Below are positions 16,096 through 24,172 of a stretch of 64,000 nt of DNA, piece after piece. The stretch spans positions 551,947-615,946 of the forward strand of contig NZ_LISW01000001.1 in assembly GCF_001905735.1 (NCBI RefSeq), in the 5' to 3' direction. The notes under the pieces were generated by a model, which was not told where the DNA came from, did no database searches, and saw nothing but the letters and a program-made list of their open reading frames with translations. The translations under genes and the position numbers were made by a program. The stretch is from Streptomyces sp. CB01249. GTDB taxonomy: Bacteria; Actinomycetota; Actinomycetes; Streptomycetales; Streptomycetaceae. Position 1 is the first letter of the stretch, and each line of letters opens with the position of its first letter.

Positions 16096-17097
16096 ATGCG
16101 CAGCCGCCACGTCTTCCACGCCGTCGACTCGCACACCGAGGGCATGCCCACCCGCGTGATCACCGGCGGGATCGGCACGCTCCCCGGCGCCACCATGGCC
16201 GAGCGCCGCGCGTACTTCATGGCGCACCGGGACGCGGTGCGCACCCTGCTGATGTACGAGCCGCGCGGCCACTCCGCGATGAGCGGGGCCGTCCTCCAGC
16301 CGCCGACCCGGCCCGACGCCGACTTCGGGGTGCTGTTCATGGAGGTCTCCGGCTGCCTGCCGATGTGCGGGCACGGCACGATCGGGGTGGCGACCGTGCT
16401 GGTGGAGACCGGCATGGTCGCGGTCACCGAACCGGTCACCACCGTACGGCTGGACACCCCCGCCGGGCTTGTCAGCGTGGACGTACGCGTCGAGGGCGGG
16501 GCCGCCACCTCCGTCACCCTCACCAACGTCCCGGCCTTCAGCGCCGGGCTCGGCCTCACCGCGAAGGTGCCCGGCTTTGGTGAGGTGCCGTACGACCTCG
16601 CCTACGGCGGCAACTTCTACGCGATGGTGCGGCTGGCGGACCTGGGGCTGCCGTTCGACCGGGCACGGAAGGACGAACTGCTGGCGGCCGGGCTGGCGTT
16701 GATGGATGCGGTCAACGCGACGGACCGGCCGGTCCACCCGGTGGACCCCGCCATCCACGGGCTCAAGCACGTCCAGCTGATCGCGCCCGGCTCCGACGCG
16801 GCGCACTCGCGGCACGCGATGGCCATCCACCCCGGCTGGTTCGACCGCTCGCCGTGCGGCACGGGCACCTCCGCGCGCATGGCCCAGCTGCACGCGCGGG
16901 GCGAACTCCCGCTGGACCGGGACTTCGTGAACGAGTCCTTCATCGGCACCCGGTTCACCGGCCGCCTGGTCGGCGAGACCACGGTGGGCACGCTGCCCGC
17001 CGTCGTGCCGACGGTCACGGGGAGGGCCTGGGTCACCGGGACCGCGCAGTACTTCCTGGACCCGGACGACCCCTTCCCGGAGGGCTTCCTGCTGTGA
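16096..17097 (+). CDS. 4-hydroxyproline 2-epimerase (proline racemase family)
   Basis: A 333-residue proline-racemase-family enzyme. Both catalytic cysteines are present: Cys91 in MCGHGT and Cys254 in SPCGTGTSA. The second Cys rules out the trans-3-hydroxyproline dehydratase subgroup, which has Thr there. Expected reaction: trans-4-hydroxy-L-proline to cis-4-hydroxy-D-proline, feeding the dehydrogenase encoded upstream. ATG 16096 follows a purine-rich GAGGGGGAGGGAC, 14 bases after the deaminase stop, so the genes are cotranscribed. Confidence 0.9.
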   Translation: MRSRHVFHAVDSHTEGMPTRVITGGIGTLPGATMAERRAYFMAHRDAVRTLLMYEPRGHSAMSGAVLQPPTRPDADFGVLFMEVSGCLPMCGHGTIGVATVLVETGMVAVTEPVTTVRLDTPAGLVSVDVRVEGGAATSVTLTNVPAFSAGLGLTAKVPGFGEVPYDLAYGGNFYAMVRLADLGLPFDRARKDELLAAGLALMDAVNATDRPVHPVDPAIHGLKHVQLIAPGSDAAHSRHAMAIHPGWFDRSPCGTGTSARMAQLHARGELPLDRDFVNESFIGTRFTGRLVGETTVGTLPAVVPTVTGRAWVTGTAQYFLDPDDPFPEGFLL

Positions 17098-17119
17098 GCC
17101 CGCGCCGGGTCCGGGTCCA

Positions 17120-17137
17120 ACGTCACATTGTATTCTG
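17120..17137. promoter_or_regulatory. candidate operator before gntR
   Basis: ACGTCACAT at 17120-17128 is, on the opposite strand, ATGTGACGT, matching 8 of 9 bases of the ATGTGACAT core before the hydroxyproline operon and collagenase. It is followed by TGTATTCTG, with a possible -10 TATTCT at 17131-17136. It could give autoregulated expression of gntR separate from read-through. Confidence 0.45.
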
Positions 17138-17166
17138 GCCCTCCGCACGGTGCTGGAGGAACAGAC

Positions 17167-17856
17167 ATGGCCCGCCTGACCTCGCTCAACGCCATCTCGG
17201 CGCAGGAGCACCTGCGCGACCAGGTGGCGCACGCGCTCCGGGCGGCCCTCGTCTCCGGCGAACTGCGGCCCGGCACGGTCTACTCGGCGCCGACGCTGGC
17301 CGCCCAGTTCGGCGTCTCCGCCACCCCCGTACGTGAGGCGATGCTCGACCTGGTCCGCGAGGGCCAGGTCGAGGCCGTCCGCAACAAGGGCTTCCGGATC
17401 ACCGAACTGACCGACCAGGACCTGGACGACTACACCGAGCTGCGCGCGATGATCGAGGTCCCCACGGTCGGCCGGATCGCGCGCATGGGCCTGACGGCCG
17501 AGCTGGAGGCGCTGCGGCCCGTCGCCGAGGAGATCGTCGAGGCCGCCCGCCGGCACGACATCCTGGGCTACCTGGAGGCGGACCGGCGCTTCCACCTCGC
17601 CCTGCTGGGGCTGGCCGGCAACCGGCGGCTGGTCGAGGAGGTCGGCGAACTCCGCAAGCGCTCACGGCTCTTCGGGCTGAACCGGCTCTCCGAGTCCGGG
17701 CAGCTGGCCGCCTCGGCCGAGGAGCACATCGAGCTGCTCGACCTGGTGGTCGCCGGGGACGCCGAGGGCGCCGAGGCCTGCATGCTCGGCCACATGTCGC
17801 ACGTCCGCTCGCTGTGGGCGGACGGCCGCCGGGGTGAACCGGCGAGCCAGGCGTAA
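17167..17856 (+). CDS. GntR-family (FCD) regulator, probable hydroxyproline/collagenase repressor
   Basis: A 229-residue FadR-type regulator. The winged HTH (about 15-80) includes the recognition block LAAQFGVSATPVREAM; the FCD ligand domain (about 90-215) has the metal-binding pattern with D-x-x-FH (ADRRFH) and later His residues (SAEEHIELL, GHMSHV). I chose ATG 17167 because GGAGGAA precedes it; an in-frame TTG 13 codons earlier is less likely. Placed between the hydroxyproline operon and collagenase, with similar palindromes before all three units, it likely senses hydroxyproline or a catabolite. It resembles the GntR at 26907. Confidence 0.85.
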   Translation: MARLTSLNAISAQEHLRDQVAHALRAALVSGELRPGTVYSAPTLAAQFGVSATPVREAMLDLVREGQVEAVRNKGFRITELTDQDLDDYTELRAMIEVPTVGRIARMGLTAELEALRPVAEEIVEAARRHDILGYLEADRRFHLALLGLAGNRRLVEEVGELRKRSRLFGLNRLSESGQLAASAEEHIELLDLVVAGDAEGAEACMLGHMSHVRSLWADGRRGEPASQA

Positions 17857-17925
17857 CGGCCCAAGCTCTGCCGCATACAAGGGCGTTGACGCGCCGACGA
17901 ATGTCGTCACGGCCGCTTCCTAAAG

Positions 17926-17938
17926 ACATGTGACATGT
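17926..17938. promoter_or_regulatory. 13-base palindromic operator before the collagenase gene
   Basis: ACATGTGACATGT is a perfect inverted repeat (ACATGT-G-ACATGT). It matches 11 of 13 bases at 12112-12124 before the hydroxyproline operon. A possible -10 TGTACT follows at 17944-17949, giving an untranslated leader of about 130 bases before the collagenase start at 18089. Likely bound by the GntR protein encoded just upstream. Confidence 0.6.
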
Positions 17939-18088
17939 GCCATTGTACTGACGGTCGCGCTTGAGGTCGTGTCCATGTCACTTCGCTGACCGTTCCGGTC
18001 GCCCGCCGTCCCCGTCCGGCCTCACCCGCGCGCCATCCCCCACGGCCGCGCAACGACGCGCGGCCATCACACCGCTGGGAGGCGGCAC

Positions 18089-20434
18089 GTGAAGAAACGA
18101 ACGGTCCGACAGAGAGTCACCGGACTCACCACCGCGGCCCTGGCGGCCTGCCTGGGCATCGGCATGCTCGCCGCACCGGCCCCGGCCGCCGAGCCCCGGC
18201 CCACCGCCCCGGCCGCCGCGCACCGGGCAGCCGTCCAGGCGTCGCCCGAGCCCGGCGGCCCCGCCGCGCAGGCCGCCACCGCACCCGCCCAGGACCCGGC
18301 CCACCTGGGCGAGACGGCCGTCAGCCCCGCCGAGCGGGCCCCGGTCAGCGCCTCCAAGGACGCGCTGCGACGCGACTACGACGACCCGCGCGCCACCGAG
18401 CCGAGCCACCCGGCCCCCTCCATGAAGGCGAAGTCCCGTGCACGGGCGGTCGCTTGCTCCGTCGCCGACTTCACCAGCCGCACCGGCAGCGCCCTCGTCC
18501 AGCAGATCAAGGCGTCCACCACCGACTGCGTCAACACCCTCTTCTCCGTCAAGGGCAACGACGGCTACCTCGCCTTCCGCGAGGCCCAGATGGTCACGGT
18601 CGCGAACGCCCTGCGCGACGGATCGGCCGCCTACCCCGGCGACAGCAGCACCGGCATGCCCCAACTGGTGCTCTACCTGCGGGCCGGGTACTACGTGCAG
18701 TACTACGACCCCGGTACGGTCGGCCCGTACGGCACCGCCCTGCGCACCGCCATCCAGGGCGGCCTGGACGCCTTCTTCGCCTCCGCGCACTCCCGCGACG
18801 TCACCGACGCCAACGGCGAGACCCTGGCCGAGGCCGTCATCCTCATCGACAGCGCCGAGCAGAACGCCCGCTACCTGGCCGTCCTGAAGCGGCTGCTGGC
18901 GGGCTACGACGCCTCGTACAACAGCTCCTGGTACATGCTCAACGCGGTCAACAACGTCTACACCGTCACCTTCCGGGGCCACCAGCTGCCCGCGTTCGTC
19001 AGCGCCGTCGAGGCCGACCCGAGCCTGCTCGACGCGCTCGCCGGATTCGCCCGCGACCACCTGGACCTGCTGGGCACCGACCAGTCCTACCTGACCTCCA
19101 ACGCGGGCCGCGAGCTGGCCCGCTTCCTCCAGGAGGACACGCTCAGGCCCACGGCGAAGCCGCTGGTCATCGACCTCCTCGGCCGCTCCTCGATCACCGG
19201 GCCCACCGCGCCGCTCTGGGTCGGCCTCGCCGAGATGGCCGACTACTACGACAACGCCAACTGCTCCGCGTACGGCACCTGCGACCTGGCCGCACGCCTC
19301 AAGAGCGCCGTCCTGCCCACCTCGTACACCTGCAGCGACAGCATCCGCATCCTCGCCCAGCAGATGTCCTCGGACGACCTCACCAAGGCGTGCACCAGCC
19401 TGCGCGGCCAGGACGCCTACTTCCACCAGGTGGCCCGTGACAGCGGCCCCGTCGCCGGGGACCGCAACACCACCATCGAGGTCGTCGTCTTCGACTCCAG
19501 CACCGACTACCAGACCTACGCCGGAGCCATCTACGGCATCGACACCAACAACGGCGGGATGTACCTGGAGGGCGACCCGTCGGCCGCCGGCAACCAGCCG
19601 AGGTTCATCGCCTACGAGGCCGAGTGGGTCCGGCCCGACTTCCAGATCTGGAACCTCAACCACGAGTACACCCACTACCTCGACGGCCGGTTCGACATGG
19701 CGGGCGACTTCGACGCCGGTGTCACCACCCCGACCGTCTGGTGGATCGAGGGCTTCGCGGAGTACGTCTCCTACTCGTACCGCGACGTCACCTACGACGA
19801 CGCCCTCACCCAGGCGGGCGCGCACACCTACACCCTGCGCACCCTCTTCGACACCACCTACGAGAACGCCGACCAGACCCGCATCTACAACTGGGGCTAC
19901 CTGGCCGTCCGTTACATGCTCCAGTCGCACCGCGCCGACATGGACAAGCTCCTCGGCCTCTACCGCGCCGGTGACTGGAACGGCGCCCGCACCCTGCTCA
20001 CCTCGACCATCGGCACCCGCTACGACGCCGACTGGGCGACCTGGCTCACGGCGTGCGCGTCCGGGAGCTGCGGCACCACCACCAACCCGCCGACCGAACC
20101 CACCACCGCGTGCACCGGTAGCGACGCCCGCGAACTCGGACAGGACTGCGCCCGCGACGGCCAGCACGCCACCCGGGGCAACTACGCCTACCTGTACCTT
20201 TCCATACCGGCGAACACCGACCGGCTGACCATCACCACCAGCGGCGGCACGGGCGACGCCGACCTCTACTACAGCTCCACCGGCTGGGCGACCACCGGCT
20301 CGTACACCGCCAGGGCCACCGGCAGCGGCAACACGCACACCCTCACCGTCGACCACCCGGCCGCCGGGGTGCACTACATCAGCCTGTACGGGGTGCAGGA
20401 CTTCGGGCAGGTGAGCGTCGCGATCCGCTACTGA
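18089..20434 (+). CDS. secreted M9-family collagenase
   Basis: A 781-residue secreted zinc metalloprotease. A signal peptide (to about residue 34, ending APAA) and a Pro/Ala-rich propeptide precede an M9 N-terminal activator domain (about 115-390). The peptidase domain has HEYTH at 525-529 and the downstream glutamate ligand in EGFAEY (554-559). The C-terminal region (about 680-781) is one PPC-type domain (DADLYYSSTGW, VHYISLYG). No PKD domain is visible. It cleaves native collagen into peptides rich in hydroxyproline, the substrate family of the operon upstream. GTG 18089 has GGAGGC before it. Confidence 0.92.
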   Translation: MKKRTVRQRVTGLTTAALAACLGIGMLAAPAPAAEPRPTAPAAAHRAAVQASPEPGGPAAQAATAPAQDPAHLGETAVSPAERAPVSASKDALRRDYDDPRATEPSHPAPSMKAKSRARAVACSVADFTSRTGSALVQQIKASTTDCVNTLFSVKGNDGYLAFREAQMVTVANALRDGSAAYPGDSSTGMPQLVLYLRAGYYVQYYDPGTVGPYGTALRTAIQGGLDAFFASAHSRDVTDANGETLAEAVILIDSAEQNARYLAVLKRLLAGYDASYNSSWYMLNAVNNVYTVTFRGHQLPAFVSAVEADPSLLDALAGFARDHLDLLGTDQSYLTSNAGRELARFLQEDTLRPTAKPLVIDLLGRSSITGPTAPLWVGLAEMADYYDNANCSAYGTCDLAARLKSAVLPTSYTCSDSIRILAQQMSSDDLTKACTSLRGQDAYFHQVARDSGPVAGDRNTTIEVVVFDSSTDYQTYAGAIYGIDTNNGGMYLEGDPSAAGNQPRFIAYEAEWVRPDFQIWNLNHEYTHYLDGRFDMAGDFDAGVTTPTVWWIEGFAEYVSYSYRDVTYDDALTQAGAHTYTLRTLFDTTYENADQTRIYNWGYLAVRYMLQSHRADMDKLLGLYRAGDWNGARTLLTSTIGTRYDADWATWLTACASGSCGTTTNPPTEPTTACTGSDARELGQDCARDGQHATRGNYAYLYLSIPANTDRLTITTSGGTGDADLYYSSTGWATTGSYTARATGSGNTHTLTVDHPAAGVHYISLYGVQDFGQVSVAIRY

Positions 20435-20446
20435 CCCGGCACACCC

Positions 20447-20836
20447 TCAGAGCAACCGCAGCGCGTCCGGCCCCGCCCGGTCCCGGATGATCTCCACCAG
20501 CCGGTCGAACAGGGTCGGACCGTGCCCCGCAGCCGCCTGCGCGCACTCCTCGCGCAGGCGGCTCCGGTTGCTCTCATGGGCGCGGGCGGCCAGCCGGTCA
20601 AGATGGCGGGCGGTCTCCGCATGCCCCAACGCCCGGGCGGACAGGGCATGGTCGCGCCACTCGAAGACGAAGTCGCCGTCGTCCGGCGCGCCCATGCCAC
20701 CGCCCAGGCAGTCCGCGAAGGCGTCGAGATTGCGGCCGAAGTAGCCACCCGGCCCGTTCACCGCCTCACCGACCACGGTCCAGAAGCTGTCCAGGCCGGT
20801 GATCCGGGAACCCTCGATCACATACGTCACGGTCAT
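20447..20836 (-). CDS. barstar-family ribonuclease inhibitor
   Basis: A 129-residue cytoplasmic protein with the barstar fold: an N-terminal strand, then an interaction helix region SFWTVVGEAVNGPGGYFGRNLDAFADCLGGG, including the YFGRNLDAFADCL motif typical of the family, and DFVFEW later. It inhibits guanyl-specific ribonucleases by blocking the active site. It starts 23 bases after the stop of the RNase gene on the same strand, so the toxin gene is transcribed first and the inhibitor second. Confidence 0.88.
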   Translation of the reverse strand: MTVTYVIEGSRITGLDSFWTVVGEAVNGPGGYFGRNLDAFADCLGGGMGAPDDGDFVFEWRDHALSARALGHAETARHLDRLAARAHESNRSRLREECAQAAAGHGPTLFDRLVEIIRDRAGPDALRLL

Positions 20837-20859
20837 GGGACGACCCTATGGGTGCGGGG

Positions 20860-21252
20860 TCAGCAGCCGTGGTCCACCAGGTCGAACGTCTCGTAGTGGT
20901 CGGCGGTGTAGTAGTCCTCCTGGCTCTCCTCACCCGTGACGATGCGCCGCGCGCCACGCGTGGAGGAGCCGGGAGTGATGACGGTGTACTCGTGGTAGTA
21001 GCCGGTGCTCTGCGACGGCAGCACGCCCTCGCGGTTCTGGAAGACGGTGCCGTCCTGGTCGTACGGGAACGGGCCGCCGGAGTCGATGAGATCCAGGGTG
21101 TCGTGGGCCTGGGACGGCAGGTCCGAATAACAGACGCTGCCGACCGATGCGGTCGTCGCCGAGGCGTTCGCGGTGACCGGGCCGCCGACGAGGAGGGCGG
21201 ACAGGAGGGCGGCGGCGCCGCCGAGCGTGGTGATCCGTGGGGGGATTCGCAT
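20860..21252 (-). CDS. secreted guanyl-specific ribonuclease, RNase Sa type
   Basis: A 130-residue precursor. A signal peptide ends near residue 32 (TANASA), giving a mature enzyme of about 98 residues, the size of RNase Sa (96). Catalytic residues align exactly with RNase Sa when offset by 34: Glu88 (Glu54), Arg103 (Arg69), His119 (His85). The disulfide pair is Cys41-Cys130 (Cys7-Cys96). Motifs include GPFPYDQDG, VFQNRE and YYHEYTVITPG. It cuts RNA after G. I chose ATG 21252 because it starts right at the signal peptide; the frame stays open to 21294. The barstar gene follows in the same operon. Confidence 0.93.
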   Translation of the reverse strand: MRIPPRITTLGGAAALLSALLVGGPVTANASATTASVGSVCYSDLPSQAHDTLDLIDSGGPFPYDQDGTVFQNREGVLPSQSTGYYHEYTVITPGSSTRGARRIVTGEESQEDYYTADHYETFDLVDHGC

Positions 21253-21402
21253 GCTCCATGATGACGCGCGTAGACAGCGGCCCGTCAACGCCAACTCGGG
21301 TGAATTCTTCGAGAGTTAACCGTGGAGAGGGAACACATCACGTCCCGGGGGCCGCCGGAGTGCCACGACCGTGCGGTGCCCGAACGCCAGTCCGTCGCCC
21401 CG

Positions 21403-21993
21403 TCACGGGCTGACGGACCGCCAGATGTGGTACGGGACCGTGCGGATGGCCTCCTCGATGTCGATGTCGCCCACCGCGAGCCAGCGCCGCGCGATGCTCG
21501 TCACCGGCCCCAGGATCAGCGACTCCAGGACCGGGATCGGCAGCGCGACCAGCTCGCCCGACTCCTGGTGGGCATGGAGCCAGGCGGCGAGCGGGGCGAT
21601 CCGGGCCTCCTGGGCGCCCCGGAGCTGGCGCGCGTTGGTGATGGCCTCGCGGTCGGCGGTGACCGAGTGCATCAGCCGGGCCGCGTCCGGATGTTCCTGG
21701 ATGAAGCGAAGGTACGTCTCCGTCAGCGCCCGCACCCCGCCGCGCGCGTCCGTGACCTGCTGCAGCGCCCCCACCACTTCGCCGAGGAGGCGGCCCAGCC
21801 AGGACTGCGCGAGAGCGAGGACCACGCCCTGGAGGCTGCCGAAGTGGTGGTAGATGCTGCCCGCGCTCACGCCGCTGGCCGAGGTGATCGCGCTCAGGGT
21901 GAGACCGGCCTCGCCCTGCTCCGCGTACAGCTCCAGGGCGGTGTCGAGCACCTGGGCGGCCGTGACCTCGCCGCGCTGTTGCTTCGGACTCAT
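21403..21993 (-). CDS. TetR-family transcriptional regulator
   Basis: A 196-residue regulator. The N-terminal HTH (about 10-60) shows VLDTALELYAEQGEAGLTLSAI then SGVSAGSIYHHFGSLQGV, the classic TetR DNA-binding block. The C-terminal domain resembles the TetR_C_11/AcrR-like ligand-binding region, ligand unknown. It is divergent from the Ser/Thr kinase gene, and a perfect TTCTGGAA/TTCCAGAA palindrome between them is its likely operator. No metabolic gene is adjacent that would hint at the inducer. Confidence 0.88.
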   Translation of the reverse strand: MSPKQQRGEVTAAQVLDTALELYAEQGEAGLTLSAITSASGVSAGSIYHHFGSLQGVVLALAQSWLGRLLGEVVGALQQVTDARGGVRALTETYLRFIQEHPDAARLMHSVTADREAITNARQLRGAQEARIAPLAAWLHAHQESGELVALPIPVLESLILGPVTSIARRWLAVGDIDIEEAIRTVPYHIWRSVSP

Positions 21994-22061
21994 CGCTACG
22001 GCCCCCGCTTCCGGAATCTCTGGCTCCTCATGATGCCCCCGGGGGACAGCGTAGAAGAATA

Positions 22062-22081
22062 TTCTGGAATTGTTTCCAGAA
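22062..22081. promoter_or_regulatory. palindromic TetR-type operator
   Basis: TTCTGGAA (22062-22069) and TTCCAGAA (22074-22081), a perfect 8-base inverted repeat with a 4-base spacer, lie 69 bases from the tetR start and 88 from the kinase start. The leftward tetR promoter probably overlaps it. Confidence 0.65.
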
Positions 22082-22168
22082 GTTGTTCCAATCCGCGCCC
22101 ACTTTGCTTCACACTGAACGCTTGTCGTGCCAAGTCGCGGCCGTAGACGGGGATTTCAGGAGACCGGC

Positions 22169-24052
22169 GTGAACAACGACGACCACGCGGACCACGAGGA
22201 CTACCTCGATGGAGGCATCAAACCGCTGACACCGACGGACCCGGCGCGCGTCGGGCCCTATCTGCTGCTGGGCCGGCTCGGCGCGGGCGGCATGGGCCGG
22301 GTCTACCTGGCCCGCTCCGACGGCGGCCGCACGGTCGCGGTCAAGGTGGTGCACGCGGAGCACGTCGCGGACCCGCAGTTCCGGGGCCGCTTCCGGCGCG
22401 AGGTCGAGGCGGCACGACGCGTCGGCGAGCGCTGGACCGCGCCCGTCCTGGACGCGGCACCGGACGCCGAATTCCCCTGGGTGGCCACCGGTTACGTGCC
22501 CGGGCTCTCCCTGGAACAGGTCGTGCGGGGCCACGGCGCGCTGCCCGCCGCCTCGGTGCAGGCGCTCGCCACGGGGCTGCTGCACGCGCTGAAGGACATC
22601 CACGCGGCGGGCATCGTCCACCGCGACCTCAAGCCGTCCAACGTGATGCTCACGATGGAGGGGCCCAAGGTCATCGACTTCGGGATCGCCCGCGCCATCG
22701 GGACCGCCGTCGAGTCCCTGCTCACCAGCACCAACATGATGATCGGCACGCCCGGTTTCATGGCCCCGGAGCAGGTGCAGGGGGAGAGCGCGGTACCAAA
22801 GAGCGACGTCTTCACCCTCGGCTGCGTCCTGACGTACGCGGCGACCGGGACGCTCCCCTTCGGGCACGGGGCGAGCAACCAGCACGCGATCATGTACCGG
22901 ATCGCGGAGGCCGAGCCCGAGCTCAACCGGGTCCGGGACGCGGACCTCAAGGCGCTGATCGCCCGGCTGCTGGTCAAGCCGATCGACGAGCGGCCCTCCG
23001 TGGAGGAGCTGCTGGCCGAGCCGGGGCGCGAGGCCGGTCCGGTCGCCTCCTCCTGGCTGCCGGCCGCCGTCGTGAGCCATCTGGCCCGCCAGTCGGCGCA
23101 GTTGCTCGACGCGGAGGCGGAACCGCTGCGGCAGGAGGGGGACCGCCCGACGGTCGACCTCCGGTCGGCGCCCGAGGTGGCGGCGGCGGTGGTGGAGGGC
23201 CCGAAGACGGCGGAGAAGGAGAAGCCCAAGCGCCGCCGCCCCTGGCTGGTCACCGTGCCGCTGGTGGTCGTCCTCGGCGGCGGGGGCGGCACGCTGGTCA
23301 TGCTCCAGCCGTTCAGCCACGAGGGCGGTGACGCGCACGCGGCGCCCCCGGCCGCCACCTCCACCGGCCCGACCGCCGACCCGGGACCCTCGGCGGCCGG
23401 CAGCGCCTCCCCGACGGGCAGCAAGAGCCCGAAGGCGTCGCCCAGCAAGAAGAAAAAGAAGGCGGACGCCGGCAAGGACGGGAAGGACGGCAAGGACGGG
23501 CAGCCGGGCAAGGACGGCCGGAACACGGGCAGCTCGGGCGGCGGCTCGGGCTCCACGGGAAGCGGCTCGTCCTCGGGCGGTTCGTCCTCCACGGGCGGTG
23601 GCGGTTCGTCCTCCACCACCAGCGGCGGCGGTTCGGGCGGCAGCAGCACGGGCGGCTCTTCCACGAGCACCTCCGGCGGCGGTGGCTCGACCAGCACCTC
23701 GGGCGGCTCCTCCACCGGCGGCTCGGGCGGCGGCGGCTCCACGGTGCCGGCGTCATTCGCCGGCACCTGGAAGTACGGCGAGATGTACCCCGTGGGCCAG
23801 CCGGACACCATCAGCATCGCCAAGGCGGGCGTGGTGAAGCTGAGCGGCTACATGTACAACCAGTGCACGTACGAGGCGAAGGTCACGTCCACCTCCAACG
23901 GGGGCAAGCGCCTCAACGTCGGTACGGCCACGCTCACCGGTCCCAACGTTCCGTACTGCATGCCGACGATTCCCGCTGCCTACTTCGATATCAGCGGCAG
24001 CGGCATCAACTACTCCGTCAGCGGCGGCAAGTACTACTACAAGCGCGCCTGA
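22169..24052 (+). CDS. membrane Ser/Thr protein kinase (PknB-like)
   Basis: A 627-residue Hanks-type kinase: Gly-rich loop LGAGGMGRVY, catalytic Lys59, HRD at 151-153, DFG at 170-172, and APE (MAPEQV). A basic KRRR stop-transfer and one membrane helix (about 359-380) follow. The outside part has a linker (about 386-525) with a Lys run, four KDG/QPG-type triplets (GKDGKDGKDGQPGKDG) and a long Gly/Ser/Thr-rich stretch, ending in a small domain (526-627, two Cys) starting near SFAGTWKYGEM. PASTA repeats are absent. The start is GTG 22169 with AGGAGA 6 bases upstream; the frame is open to 22127. Confidence 0.92.
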   Translation: MNNDDHADHEDYLDGGIKPLTPTDPARVGPYLLLGRLGAGGMGRVYLARSDGGRTVAVKVVHAEHVADPQFRGRFRREVEAARRVGERWTAPVLDAAPDAEFPWVATGYVPGLSLEQVVRGHGALPAASVQALATGLLHALKDIHAAGIVHRDLKPSNVMLTMEGPKVIDFGIARAIGTAVESLLTSTNMMIGTPGFMAPEQVQGESAVPKSDVFTLGCVLTYAATGTLPFGHGASNQHAIMYRIAEAEPELNRVRDADLKALIARLLVKPIDERPSVEELLAEPGREAGPVASSWLPAAVVSHLARQSAQLLDAEAEPLRQEGDRPTVDLRSAPEVAAAVVEGPKTAEKEKPKRRRPWLVTVPLVVVLGGGGGTLVMLQPFSHEGGDAHAAPPAATSTGPTADPGPSAAGSASPTGSKSPKASPSKKKKKADAGKDGKDGKDGQPGKDGRNTGSSGGGSGSTGSGSSSGGSSSTGGGGSSSTTSGGGSGGSSTGGSSTSTSGGGGSTSTSGGSSTGGSGGGGSTVPASFAGTWKYGEMYPVGQPDTISIAKAGVVKLSGYMYNQCTYEAKVTSTSNGGKRLNVGTATLTGPNVPYCMPTIPAAYFDISGSGINYSVSGGKYYYKRA

Positions 24053-24172
24053 GCCCCGCACGATTCCCTCCGGTCCGAAGGGCTCCGCAAGCGTGACAGC
24101 CGGTAGGCGGGGCATGCATTGCGTGAGCACCTTCGAGACAGGGGGCGAATGGCCGTGTGGGCGGGGGAAACG

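Noticed and set aside
16096..17097. Trans-3-hydroxyproline dehydratase as an alternative for the racemase-family gene.
   Set aside because: The second active-site residue is Cys254, not Thr as in the dehydratases.
23519..23750. Repetitive Gly/Ser codons that might look like a tandem repeat or CRISPR array.
   Set aside because: It is in frame within the kinase linker and has no regular repeat-spacer structure.
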